Source of the DNA: Lachnospiraceae bacterium UBA5895
Lineage (GTDB): Bacteria > Bacillota > Clostridia > Lachnospirales > Lachnospiraceae
Reading direction: 5' to 3'
DNA: 10,846 nt
NCBI GenBank assembly: GCA_002431915.1
Contig: DJEP01000053.1
Location: 22,898 to 33,743 of the forward strand
Part shown: in pieces, positions 1 to 7,164 of the stretch
Numbering within the stretch: position 1 is the stretch's first letter
Layout: each line of letters opens with the position of its first letter
Position numbers and translations under genes: made by a program
Notes under the pieces: generated by a model
The model's database searches: none
Told to the model about the DNA's origin: nothing
Seen by the model: the letters and a program-made list of their open reading frames with translations, nothing else

Positions 1-416
1 GCGGTGATCTTGCAGAATTACAGAAGATCACGGACGAGGAGCAGGGGCTGGTCAGCAGGATCCACAATCTGGACAAACAGAGAGCGGGAGTGACTGCGGA
101 CATAGCCGATGTATTGAACAGGGATGTTAATGATTTGAAATTGTCGAATCTGATCACCATGTTAGCCACACGCCCTGCAGAGCAGCAGGCACTGGCAGAT
201 GCACATGACAGATTACAGGCAGCAGTCCGGGGGCTGAAGCGCGTAAATGAGCAGAACAGCGAATTGTTACACAGCGCGCTGGAGATGGTGGAGTTCGAGA
301 TGAATCTTCTCCAGGCGACCAAGGCAGCACCCGAGACAGCCAATTACAATCGGGGAGCTTACAACGCAGGCGACACCATGGGCGTTATAGATCATGGATT
401 TGACGCCAAGCAGTAA
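1..416 (+). CDS. flgN: FlgN-type flagellar export chaperone, 5' end outside the window
   Basis: The reading frame is open from base 3 to the TAA at 414-416, giving 137 visible residues, so the gene starts before the window. A GTG at 90 is in frame but is probably an internal Val codon, because the residues before it (ELQKITDEEQGLVSRI) already look like the first helix of FlgN. FlgN proteins are cytosolic, mostly helical chaperones that hold unassembled FlgK and FlgL and bring them to the flagellar type III export gate. The visible part is almost wholly helical, with a flexible Asn/Gly-rich tail ending in FDAKQ. Its place immediately before two flgK genes agrees with that role. FlgN family usual length is about 140-160 residues, so roughly the first 10-25 residues are missing. 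The family call rests on helical pattern and context, as FlgN sequences are poorly conserved. Confidence 0.85.
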   Translation, partial: GDLAELQKITDEEQGLVSRIHNLDKQRAGVTADIADVLNRDVNDLKLSNLITMLATRPAEQQALADAHDRLQAAVRGLKRVNEQNSELLHSALEMVEFEMNLLQATKAAPETANYNRGAYNAGDTMGVIDHGFDAKQ

Positions 417-466
417 GACCTATATCCCGGGGACCACAGAGTTCCCTGATACAGAGGTGAGAGTTT

Positions 467-2194
467 ATGCCATTAATGGGTAGTTTATATATAGGTTCGT
501 CCGGATTACAGACAAGTCAGAATGCGCTGAACACCACAGCGCATAATCTTTCTAATGTGGACACCACAGGCTATACCAGACAACAGGTACAGCAGTCTAA
601 CAGAGCGTATGTCACGTTATCTACAGACCCGAAGTCTATTGCCAATAAACAGACGGGTCTGGGTGTCACATATTCCCGTGTAAAACAGGTCAGAGATTAT
701 TTCCTGGATAAAACATACCGCAAGGAATCCGGACGCAGTATGTTCTACGAAGTGTCCACGGAAGTACTGGAAGAAGTGGAGAGCCAGCTGGGCGAATTAA
801 ACGGCGAGGCTTTTCAGACGACCATGACAGACTTCTGGACAGCTATCCAGGAGCTTTCCAAGGATCCCAGCAGTTCTGTAACACAGGGACTGATCGTACA
901 GAGAGCATCCGAATTCGTACAGAGAGCCGGCGCGGTGTACAATGGCTTAAGCTCCTACCAGGATAACCTGAATACACAGATCAAGCAGAATATAGACAAG
1001 ATCAATAAATACGGCAATCAGATCTTAACACTGAACGACCAGATCCGTGCCATCGAGAGCGGCGGCATCGAGCACGCCAATGACCTGCGGGATGCGAGAA
1101 ACCAGATTCTGGATGAATTGTCCCAGCTGACCAATATGAGTTTTTCCGAAGACCGTTACGGCAGTGTATCCGTACAGATCGAGGGTGTGGATTTCGTCAA
1201 GGACGGTACCTGTTATCAGATCGATATGAAGACAGACGAGGCTACCGGCTTCGTTACACCGTTCTGGCCGATGAATGCTTCTTATACTACATTGGATGAC
1301 GGGACCAAAGTCTATAATATCGACGGCGCGGAAGTATTTGACCTCTCCATCGAGATCTCTTCCGATCTGGGAACCGATATCGGCGGACTGAAGGCAATGC
1401 TTTTAGCAAGAGGCGATCACAGAGCGAATTATACAGACCTGGCAGAGGGTAAATACGACAGCGTATCCCAGTCAGTCGTTATGAATATTCAGGCGGAGTT
1501 CGATCAGATGATCCACAATGTGGTGACGAAGATCAACGATATCCTGGCGGATGCAGCCGGAGTGCAGACCGGAGACCTGGAACTGGCAGACGGTACAAAA
1601 CTTACAAATGCGAAGTATTGTGAGGTAGATTCCGACGGTTATATGCGTATGGATGACGGTACTCCGATCCAGTTATTTACCAAGGTGACTACGGACGGAT
1701 ATCGCAAGGTGACCGGGAAAGACGGCAAGGACTACTGGGTCATGAATGAGGAAAAGGCAGACAGCCCCGAAAGCCTTTATACCATTGGTAATCTGCAGGT
1801 GAATCCCACACTGATGCAGGAACCTTCCAAACTGGGATTCCGTCTGGCGGACGGTTCCGAGGATAAAGCAACAGCAAATGCATTGAAAGCAGCCTTTACC
1901 GAAGAAGCTTATACGCTGAATCCCAATGTACAGAAAAAGACTACTTTTGTAGATTATTATACGGATCTGGTATCTCAGGTAGCGAACTCCGGATATGTGT
2001 TCCGGAGCATTTATGAGAACCAGGTCAGCACCGTGGAAGCGACACAGAGCGCCAGAGAACAGGTCATCGGTGTATCCACGGACGAGGAACTGTCTAATAT
2101 GATCAAGTTCCAGAATGCGTACAACGCATCCAGCCGTTATATCAATGTGATCAGCGAGATGCTGGAACATATTATTTCGACGCTGGGAGTTTAG
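467..2194 (+). CDS. flgK: Flagellar hook-associated protein 1 (FlgK), first of two tandem copies
   Basis: FlgK (HAP1) is exported through the flagellar channel and forms the first of the two rings joining hook to filament. The N-terminus (residues 1-45) has the rod/hook family signature, with ALNTTAHNLSNVDTTGYTRQ at 20-39. The FlgK-type D1 region follows (about 75-160, including TDFWTAIQELSKDP). The C-terminal D0 helix (about 518-575) contains the typical MIKFQNAYNASSRYI stretch and ends ISTLGV. A GGLKAMLLARGD motif near 306-317 corresponds to the FlgK GGxLxGLLxxRD region. Residues about 365-480 form a variable insert of the outer domain. Length is 575, close to the usual FlgK range. The start is set by AGAGGTGA at 453-460, six bases before the ATG; an ATG three codons later is possible. 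It lies 50 bases after flgN and 10 before the second flgK, so these are probably cotranscribed. Two Cys are present. Confidence 0.93.
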   Translation: MPLMGSLYIGSSGLQTSQNALNTTAHNLSNVDTTGYTRQQVQQSNRAYVTLSTDPKSIANKQTGLGVTYSRVKQVRDYFLDKTYRKESGRSMFYEVSTEVLEEVESQLGELNGEAFQTTMTDFWTAIQELSKDPSSSVTQGLIVQRASEFVQRAGAVYNGLSSYQDNLNTQIKQNIDKINKYGNQILTLNDQIRAIESGGIEHANDLRDARNQILDELSQLTNMSFSEDRYGSVSVQIEGVDFVKDGTCYQIDMKTDEATGFVTPFWPMNASYTTLDDGTKVYNIDGAEVFDLSIEISSDLGTDIGGLKAMLLARGDHRANYTDLAEGKYDSVSQSVVMNIQAEFDQMIHNVVTKINDILADAAGVQTGDLELADGTKLTNAKYCEVDSDGYMRMDDGTPIQLFTKVTTDGYRKVTGKDGKDYWVMNEEKADSPESLYTIGNLQVNPTLMQEPSKLGFRLADGSEDKATANALKAAFTEEAYTLNPNVQKKTTFVDYYTDLVSQVANSGYVFRSIYENQVSTVEATQSAREQVIGVSTDEELSNMIKFQNAYNASSRYINVISEMLEHIISTLGV

Positions 2195-2204
2195 GAGGTA
2201 GGTT

Positions 2205-4127
2205 ATGCCCTCACAATTTTTTGGATTAAATATTGCATATACAGGATTGTTAGCCAGCAATGCTGCCATGAATACCACTTCCAATAACATTGCGAATGTG
2301 CAGACGGAAGGCTATAGCAGACAGCAGGTGACGCAGCAGGCATCCAATGCCCTGCGGGTATTTCAGACCTACGGCTGTGCCGGCGCCGGCGTAGAGACAC
2401 TGGCGATCGAGCGTATCCGGGATGAATTCTATGACGGAAGATTCTGGGATAACAATGCACAGCTGGGCGAGTACGATATGAAGCAGTACTACATGCAGCA
2501 GCTGGAGACCTATTTTGACGATGACGGCAAGAGCACCGGATTCAAGACCATCTTCGATCAACTGATGGTGACCGGTATGCAGGCTCTGTTAAAAGATCCC
2601 GACAGTGCCACCGCCAAGTCCCAGTTCGTAGGATATGCCGGAGCCCTGACCGAGTACTTCAACGGTATGGCAGGCAACCTGGAGAAAGTACAGAAGGATA
2701 TCAACCAGGAGATCAAGCTGAAGGTGGATCAGATCAATTCCATCGCCGGCGAGATCGCCACTTTGAATAAACAGATCAACACCATCGAACTGACCGGCAC
2801 GAAGGCAAATGAGCTTCGTGACCGCAGAACGTTACTGATCGATGAACTGTCCAAGATCGTGGATGTGGAAGTCAAGGAGACTCCCATCATCGATGCCAAC
2901 AATGAGAACCGTGAGACCGGTGCCAACAGATACATGGTGAAGATCGCCGGCGGACAGATGCTGGTAGACGGCAGCGATTACAACGGTCTGGAATGTGTGG
3001 CGAGAACTTCCTATGAGAAGGTGAACCAGACCGATATCGACGGTCTCTATGAAGTATACTGGTCAGACGGACAGAAGTTCAACCTGTACAATGCTTCCAT
3101 GGGCGGAGATTTGGCAGGACTGATCCAGATGCGAGACGGTAACAATGGTGAGAATTTCACCGGTCAGGTGACAGCCACCGGCACGACCACTACCGCGGAC
3201 GGCAAGACCCATGATACCGTAACAGTAAAAGTAACCCAGGCTTATCTGCAGGATCTGAATAAATGTAATCTGTCGGATCAGGGAGGTATCCTGGATCTGG
3301 GCAATCAGGAATTCTACTATGATTCCTGGGAATATACCTGTGAATATGATGCCAACGGCAACGCTACCTACACCTATACCTTTACCTTATCGGACAGCGA
3401 CAAGAATCCCCGGGGAATTACCAATGACCGTGTAGGGAAAAAGGCGGAGATCGGTACCAGCCTGTCCTATCAGGGTATCCCTTATTACATGAATCAGATG
3501 AATGAGTGGATTCGTACTTTCTCTCAGAAATTCAACGATATTCTGACTTCCGGTTACAGCGGAAGCGGGGATCCCGGTGTGAAAATGTTCACCGGCAATA
3601 AGGCGACCGGCGGAGAACAGTTTCTGTTAAATGATGACTCCAAGAGATATGACAAGCAGGAGAAGACAGCCGGAAGCAAAGTTACGGTAAAAGTCAACGA
3701 TGACAGCTATTATCGTCTGACAGCGAAGAACTTTGATATTCTCGATGCCATGGAGCAGGATCCAAGCCTGATGGCGAACCGTTACGATGCAGCAGACGGC
3801 GTAGAGCAGAATGATCTGCTGAACGATCTGAAGAACCTGGCAACGGATAAGAGCAAGATGAGTTTCCGCGGATGTAATGCTTCCGAATTTTTACAGTGTA
3901 TTCTGTCGGATGTGGCATTGAATGCGTCCCGGGCGAATACCTTCTACGCAAGCTTCAAGGACATCTCCAATACCATCGACAACCAGAGAATCTCCATCTC
4001 CGGTGTGGATGAGGATGAAGAAGCCGTGAACCTGGTAAAATATCAGAACGGATACAATCTGGCTTCCAAGATGATCCAGACCTTAACGGAAATATATGAC
4101 AGACTGATTCTGGAGACCGGAGTCTAG
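2205..4127 (+). CDS. flgK: Second FlgK-like hook-associated protein (HAP1 paralogue)
   Basis: This is a complete second FlgK-like protein of 640 residues. Its N-terminus carries the same signature (NTTSNNIANVQTEGYSRQQV at 23-42), and its C-terminal helix ends like FlgK (NLVKYQNGYNLASKMIQ, then LILETGV). The two tandem proteins share the family motifs but differ through most of their length, so this is an old duplication or separately acquired paralogue. After the GGDLAGLIQMRDG motif (300-312) it carries a Thr/Tyr-rich, probably beta-structured insert (about 313-423) that the first copy lacks at that place. The hook-contact and junction helices resume at about 424 (YYMNQMNEWIRTFSQKFNDI). It has six Cys, unusual for an axial flagellar protein. 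The ribosome binding site GGAGGTAGG at 2194-2202 overlaps the stop of the first flgK, suggesting translational coupling. Whether both are used in the same flagellum is unknown. Confidence 0.9.
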   Translation: MPSQFFGLNIAYTGLLASNAAMNTTSNNIANVQTEGYSRQQVTQQASNALRVFQTYGCAGAGVETLAIERIRDEFYDGRFWDNNAQLGEYDMKQYYMQQLETYFDDDGKSTGFKTIFDQLMVTGMQALLKDPDSATAKSQFVGYAGALTEYFNGMAGNLEKVQKDINQEIKLKVDQINSIAGEIATLNKQINTIELTGTKANELRDRRTLLIDELSKIVDVEVKETPIIDANNENRETGANRYMVKIAGGQMLVDGSDYNGLECVARTSYEKVNQTDIDGLYEVYWSDGQKFNLYNASMGGDLAGLIQMRDGNNGENFTGQVTATGTTTTADGKTHDTVTVKVTQAYLQDLNKCNLSDQGGILDLGNQEFYYDSWEYTCEYDANGNATYTYTFTLSDSDKNPRGITNDRVGKKAEIGTSLSYQGIPYYMNQMNEWIRTFSQKFNDILTSGYSGSGDPGVKMFTGNKATGGEQFLLNDDSKRYDKQEKTAGSKVTVKVNDDSYYRLTAKNFDILDAMEQDPSLMANRYDAADGVEQNDLLNDLKNLATDKSKMSFRGCNASEFLQCILSDVALNASRANTFYASFKDISNTIDNQRISISGVDEDEEAVNLVKYQNGYNLASKMIQTLTEIYDRLILETGV

Positions 4128-4192
4128 TATGAAAAGAACTTCTAGTCACTCAGCGCAAAGGCGCTTTCGTGAAGAAGTTCTAAGTTTCATAC
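4127..4192. repeat. 66-base palindromic element abutting the flgK2 stop codon
   Basis: The ends GTATGAAA (4127-4134) and TTTCATAC (4185-4192) are perfect inverted repeats. Inside them AGAACTTCT pairs with AGAAGTTCT, TCAC with GTGA, and AGCGC with GCGCT, closing on a four-base AAAG loop. The whole folds into one long hairpin with small bulges. Its first base is the last base of the flgK2 stop codon. It has no T-tract directly after it, so it is not a standard terminator. By shape and size it resembles a REP-like or MITE-like small palindromic repeat. It could equally act as an mRNA-stabilising hairpin protecting the flgN-flgK-flgK message. No second copy is visible in this window. Confidence 0.75.
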
Positions 4193-4195
4193 AGG

Positions 4196-4216
4196 AAAAA
4201 GCATAAATGCTTTTTT
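4196..4216 (+). terminator. Weak terminator-like hairpin between flgK2 and flgL
   Basis: AAAAAGCAT (4196-4204) pairs with ATGCTTTTT (4207-4215) and the 3' side is a run of six T (4211-4216). The stem has only two G-C pairs and a very tight loop, so as a terminator it would be weak or partial. Because the A-run and T-run are symmetrical it could work in either direction. It would reduce, rather than abolish, read-through from flgK2 into flgL. Confidence 0.45.
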
Positions 4217-4256
4217 CAGTTTGATTACAATAATGGTATGGAATTCTAGAGAGAGA

Positions 4257-4268
4257 AAGGACAAGGAT
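4257..4268 (+). promoter_or_regulatory. Candidate CsrA-binding site in the flgL leader
   Basis: The leader just before flgL reads AAGGACAAGGAT. GGACAAGGATCA (4259-4270) matches the CsrA consensus RUACARGGAUGU at 9 of 12 positions, including the ACARGGAU core, and lies between the Shine-Dalgarno-like AAGGA (4257-4261) and the ATG at 4273. A second GGA at 4259-4261 lies six bases upstream. CsrA is encoded in the same gene cluster. CsrA sites normally sit in hairpin loops and no clear hairpin is seen here, so this is a candidate only. Confidence 0.3.
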
Positions 4269-4272
4269 CAAA

Positions 4273-5835
4273 ATGCGAATCACGAATAAGATCATGCAGC
4301 GTAATAATCTGTCCAATATCAATACTAACAAAGTATATCAGGATAAGCTGAGTACGCAGATGTCCACACAGAAGAAGGTGAGCCGTCCTTCCGATGATCC
4401 TGTGGTATCCATCCGTGCCCTGCGTTTGCGCAGCAACGTAACGGAAGTGACCCAGTATTACAGCAAAAATATTCCGGATGCGGAGAGCTGGCTGGATGTA
4501 ACCGAGGATGCACTGAAGAACCTGACCGATATCATGACCAACATGATCAAGCAGTGCACCAAGGCATCTAACGGAGATCTGACATCCGCAGACCGTCAGA
4601 TCATTCTCGAACAGCTGAAAGCACTGGGAGACGAAGTGTACAGCACCGGAGATGCGGATTATGCCGGAAGATATGTATTCACCGGGTATCGAACCGATAC
4701 TTCCTTAAGCTTTGATAAGGAATACAATACCGAATACGAGATTACCGAGCAGCTGGATAACAATTCTATCACACAGCTGACCAAGGTAAATACCGGGAAT
4801 CTGAAGGATATTACGGCGGCGAACTACAACGATACCACTTACGGTGCAATTACCGATCAGGAGGTCAGCTCCGCGGAGGTGTATCGTATCCAGCTGGCGT
4901 ATGATAATTGTAAAAGCACAGGTGCGGCACCGTCCATCTCTTTCTATGAGAAAAATGCACAGGGTGAAATGGTGATGGGAAATCCGTCATGGGATTCCAA
5001 AATGTTTCAGGTAGTCTCATCTACCGCAGACCCCTATTCTATGGCGGCAAAGAATGATGATGCACTGATTTATGTACCGGATACCGGTGAGATTCTGCTT
5101 GGCAAAAATCGTTATCAGAAACTGATGGAATGTAAAGATGATCCTTCTTCCTCCGACAAAAATGAGGGTGAGATTCGAATCACTTATCAGAAAGATCACT
5201 GGGTCAAGGGAGATCTTCGTCCCGAGCACTATTTTTACTGCAAGAGTACGGAAAACGGTAAGACTACAGAATATAACAGCGGTTATCTGAACGGCACTGC
5301 CGAAAAGCAGGTTATTGAATACGATGTAGGATTCAATCAGACCATTCAGGTGAATTCCACCGCAGATGAATGTTTCCAGCATGGAATCGGTCGTACCGTG
5401 GATGACCTGGTACAGGCAATGCAGGATGTAATCGACTTAGAGACTGTGAAGACCAAGCTTGAAGGACTGCAGGAGAATGTTACCGGTACAGACGCCGACA
5501 TTCTGAAAAAGCAGATGGAAGCTGTGGAAAAAGCACTGACCCTGTCCAAGGATAAGTGCCAGAAGATGTTTGAAAGCGGCATTACCACATTCCAGGGTTA
5601 TCTCGATGATGCGAACCTGTGCATTACCAACTGCGGTACCAGAAGCAGCAAACTGGAACTCATCGACAACCGTATGAAGAGCCAGAAGACCACCTTCGAG
5701 ACACTGAAGAGCGAAAACGAAGATGTCGATGTTACTGAGACCGTCATTGACTTAAAGAGCGCAGAGATGACCTACGAGGCAGCACTGATGGCGACCGGTA
5801 AAGTAATGCAGACCACACTGTTGAATTTCATCTAG
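4273..5835 (+). CDS. flgL: Flagellar hook-associated protein 3 (FlgL), enlarged
   Basis: FlgL (HAP3) forms the second junction ring, on which the flagellin filament is laid. The N-terminus (MRITNKIMQRNNLSNINTNK, then KKVSRPSDDPVVSIRALRLR at 34-53) is the flagellin/FlgL D0-D1 signature. GRYVFTGYRT at 132-141 is the typical FlgL G-x-F-x-G-x-x-T turn. The C-terminal D1-D0 helices occupy about 374-520 and end MQTTLLNFI. Length 520 is well above the roughly 300 of enteric FlgL, the excess being an outer domain at about 142-370. It contains eight Cys, including CITNC close to the C-terminal helix. It follows a 145-base gap containing a palindrome and a weak terminator, so its expression may be partly uncoupled from the flgK genes. 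The Shine-Dalgarno is AAGGA (4257-4261), 11 bases from ATG, which is longer than usual. fliW follows 23 bases later. Confidence 0.93.
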   Translation: MRITNKIMQRNNLSNINTNKVYQDKLSTQMSTQKKVSRPSDDPVVSIRALRLRSNVTEVTQYYSKNIPDAESWLDVTEDALKNLTDIMTNMIKQCTKASNGDLTSADRQIILEQLKALGDEVYSTGDADYAGRYVFTGYRTDTSLSFDKEYNTEYEITEQLDNNSITQLTKVNTGNLKDITAANYNDTTYGAITDQEVSSAEVYRIQLAYDNCKSTGAAPSISFYEKNAQGEMVMGNPSWDSKMFQVVSSTADPYSMAAKNDDALIYVPDTGEILLGKNRYQKLMECKDDPSSSDKNEGEIRITYQKDHWVKGDLRPEHYFYCKSTENGKTTEYNSGYLNGTAEKQVIEYDVGFNQTIQVNSTADECFQHGIGRTVDDLVQAMQDVIDLETVKTKLEGLQENVTGTDADILKKQMEAVEKALTLSKDKCQKMFESGITTFQGYLDDANLCITNCGTRSSKLELIDNRMKSQKTTFETLKSENEDVDVTETVIDLKSAEMTYEAALMATGKVMQTTLLNFI

Positions 5836-5858
5836 AAGGATATCCAGGAGGAAAACGG

Positions 5859-6317
5859 ATGAAGATTAATACAAAATTTTTTGGAGAAGTAGAGATTGCG
5901 GATGACAAGATCATCACTTTTGACAAGGGTATTATCGGTTTCCCGGAACTGAAGCATTTCACCATGCTGCATGATGAGGAGAAAGGCAGCGGTGCCGGAA
6001 TCCGTTATCTGCAGTCCATCGAAGAGCCGGGATTCGCCATGCCTGTCATGGATCCCCTGTTAGTAAATCCGGAATATGATCCCGAGGTGGACGATGAATT
6101 GCTCACCGGCGTGGGAAAGCTCACTCCGGAGAATATTCTCGTTATGGTCACAGTGACCGTACCTTCCGATCTGACGAAGATGACCGTGAACCTCCAGGGA
6201 CCTTTTGTCATCAATGTGGAAGAGCGTAAGGCATGCCAGATCATCCTCGAAGGCAATCAGTATCCCGTAAAGTTCCCCATCTACGATATCCTGAAGTCCA
6301 GAAAGGCGGGTGAGTAA
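5859..6317 (+). CDS. fliW: Flagellar assembly factor FliW (CsrA antagonist)
   Basis: FliW is a small cytosolic protein that binds either flagellin or CsrA. When flagellin is exported, FliW is released, binds CsrA away from its RNA surface, and relieves repression of flagellin mRNA; this mechanism is known from Bacillus subtilis. The 152 residues match the family's usual length and pattern: MKINTKFFGEVEIADDKIITF, GFPELKHF near 27-34, IRYLQSIEEPGFAMPVMDP in the middle, and NLQGPFVINVEERKACQIIL with QYPVKFPI near the end. Its start follows AGGAGG at 5846-5851 with seven bases of spacing. GGA occurs four times in the 22 bases around the start (5838, 5847, 5850, 5857), so CsrA feedback on this message is possible, although the Shine-Dalgarno itself supplies some of these. 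csrA begins one base after its stop codon. Confidence 0.96.
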   Translation: MKINTKFFGEVEIADDKIITFDKGIIGFPELKHFTMLHDEEKGSGAGIRYLQSIEEPGFAMPVMDPLLVNPEYDPEVDDELLTGVGKLTPENILVMVTVTVPSDLTKMTVNLQGPFVINVEERKACQIILEGNQYPVKFPIYDILKSRKAGE

Positions 6318-6318
6318 G

Positions 6319-6537
6319 ATGCTGGCATTATCCCGTAAAAAGAACGAGGCAATTGTCATCAACAACGACATCGAGATCACCGTCTTAGAAGTCAAGGGCG
6401 ACCAGGTCAAGATCGGCATCTCCGCTCCCAAGGAAGTGCCCATCTACCGTAAGGAAGTCTACCTCCAGATTCAGGAAGCCAATAAGGCTGCCGTGGATGC
6501 GGACGGTATGGAAGCATTGAAGAATCTGTTAGGGTAA
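6319..6537 (+). CDS. csrA: Carbon storage regulator / translational repressor CsrA
   Basis: CsrA is a dimeric RNA-binding protein that blocks ribosome binding at GGA-containing leaders. In Gram-positive flagellates the main known target is the flagellin mRNA. The ATG at 6319 is preferred over an in-frame GTG at 6310, because it gives the canonical MLALSRKKNEAI start with Leu4 and Arg6. It also has GGGTGA (6308-6313) five bases upstream. The 72-residue protein keeps the RNA-contact Arg44 (VPIYRKEVY) and GDQVKIGISAPKEV in the core strands. It also keeps Asn55, which in B. subtilis CsrA is needed for antagonism by FliW. The close pairing with fliW fits the FliW-CsrA switch. A terminator-like hairpin follows 26 bases downstream. 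Confidence 0.96.
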   Translation: MLALSRKKNEAIVINNDIEITVLEVKGDQVKIGISAPKEVPIYRKEVYLQIQEANKAAVDADGMEALKNLLG

Positions 6538-6563
6538 AAAAGAATAAAAATAGGAAATTAGGC

Positions 6564-6600
6564 ATAGGGGTGCAAATTTTTGCATCTCCTATTAATTTTT
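6564..6600 (+). terminator. Terminator-like hairpin after csrA
   Basis: ATAGGGGTGCAAA (6564-6576) pairs with TTTGCATCTCCTAT (6579-6592), 13 pairs including one G-U and one single-base bulge. TTAATTTTT follows at 6592-6600. This should end most transcription of the flgL-fliW-csrA unit. A second ATAGG copy at 6550-6554 could pair with the same 3' arm, so an alternative fold exists. The T-tract overlaps the -35 element of the flaG promoter. Confidence 0.65.
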
Positions 6601-6619
6601 CGGAAGAAATAACCGATAA
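6593..6619 (+). promoter_or_regulatory. Sigma-28 (FliA/SigD)-type promoter for flaG-fliD-fliS
   Basis: TAAT (6593-6596), exactly 15 bases, then ACCGATAA (6612-6619) matches the sigma-28 consensus TAAA-N15-GCCGATAA at 10 of 12 positions. It stands 66 bases before the flaG start codon, directly after the csrA terminator. flaG-fliD-fliS is a typical late class operon controlled by this sigma factor. A start site near 6625 would give an untranslated leader of about 60 bases. Confidence 0.7.
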
Positions 6620-6685
6620 ACTGCTTAGAGAACAAAGGTCGTGCGCCCACGGAAGGTGCTTGTATATCACACGGAGGTGACCATT

Positions 6686-7138
6686 ATGACCATAGAACCG
6701 ATTTCCAGCGTTATGACAGTGCAGGTACAGAACACAGCCGCTGCCAAGAACACTGTGACAAAAGTAACCACGGAGGAGAATTCCTCAGACTACAATCCTG
6801 CTAACGTACAGGCAGCAGATAAGATCGATCAGACCACCGCAGTCGTTGAGAACGCCCAGGGCAAGGCGCAGAACAATACTTCTGCCGATGCCAACGGCGA
6901 ACAGCAACAGCCCGTGACCAACGAGCAGATCAAGAAAGCGGTAGAGAAGCTGAACAAGAGCATGATGTCTCATTCCGAGGCTGTATTTGGCATCCATGAG
7001 GCAACCAACCGCGTAACCATTAAGATTATCGATAAGGATACCAAGAAAGTCATCAAGGAGCTTCCTCCCGAGAAGACTTTGGATATGATCGCCAAAGTAT
7101 GGGAGCTGGCGGGTATCCTGGTGGATGAGAAGAGATAA
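6686..7138 (+). CDS. flaG: FlaG family flagellar protein
   Basis: FlaG proteins are small and encoded just before fliD in many bacteria; mutants in other genera make unusually long filaments, but the biochemical role is not settled. The C-terminal half (about 94-150) is the FlaG domain, with FGIHEATNRVTIKIID, then KKVIKELPPEKTLDMIAKVW and a final GILVDEKR. The first 90 residues are a low-complexity, Gln/Asn/Ala-rich, probably disordered segment. The start at 6686 is chosen because GGAGGTGA (6673-6680) lies five bases upstream. An in-frame GTG at 6641 would add 15 residues, has no good ribosome binding site, and lies close to the inferred transcription start. At 150 residues it is within the family's range. 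Confidence 0.92.
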   Translation: MTIEPISSVMTVQVQNTAAAKNTVTKVTTEENSSDYNPANVQAADKIDQTTAVVENAQGKAQNNTSADANGEQQQPVTNEQIKKAVEKLNKSMMSHSEAVFGIHEATNRVTIKIIDKDTKKVIKELPPEKTLDMIAKVWELAGILVDEKR

Positions 7139-7164
7139 GAAGTAAGAATCAGGAGGAACACATT

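Noticed and set aside
1673..2290. Minus-strand open frame of 205 codons across the flgK1-flgK2 junction
   Set aside because: It is antisense to two clear genes, spans their junction, and its translation shows no family pattern; treated as a shadow frame.
4204..4231. Sigma-28 or housekeeping promoter in front of flgL
   Set aside because: TAAA (4204-4207) has no CCGAT-type -10 at the right distance. TACAAT (4226-4231) is a fair -10 but has no -35 at 16-18 bases. A promoter here is possible but not supported.
6310..6318. GTG start for csrA adding three residues
   Set aside because: It would overlap fliW and give a non-standard N-terminus. The ATG at 6319 gives the conserved MLxLxRK start.
6641..6685. 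GTG start for flaG adding 15 residues
   Set aside because: No ribosome binding site precedes it, it lies only about 16 bases after the inferred transcription start, and a strong GGAGGTGA precedes the ATG at 6686.
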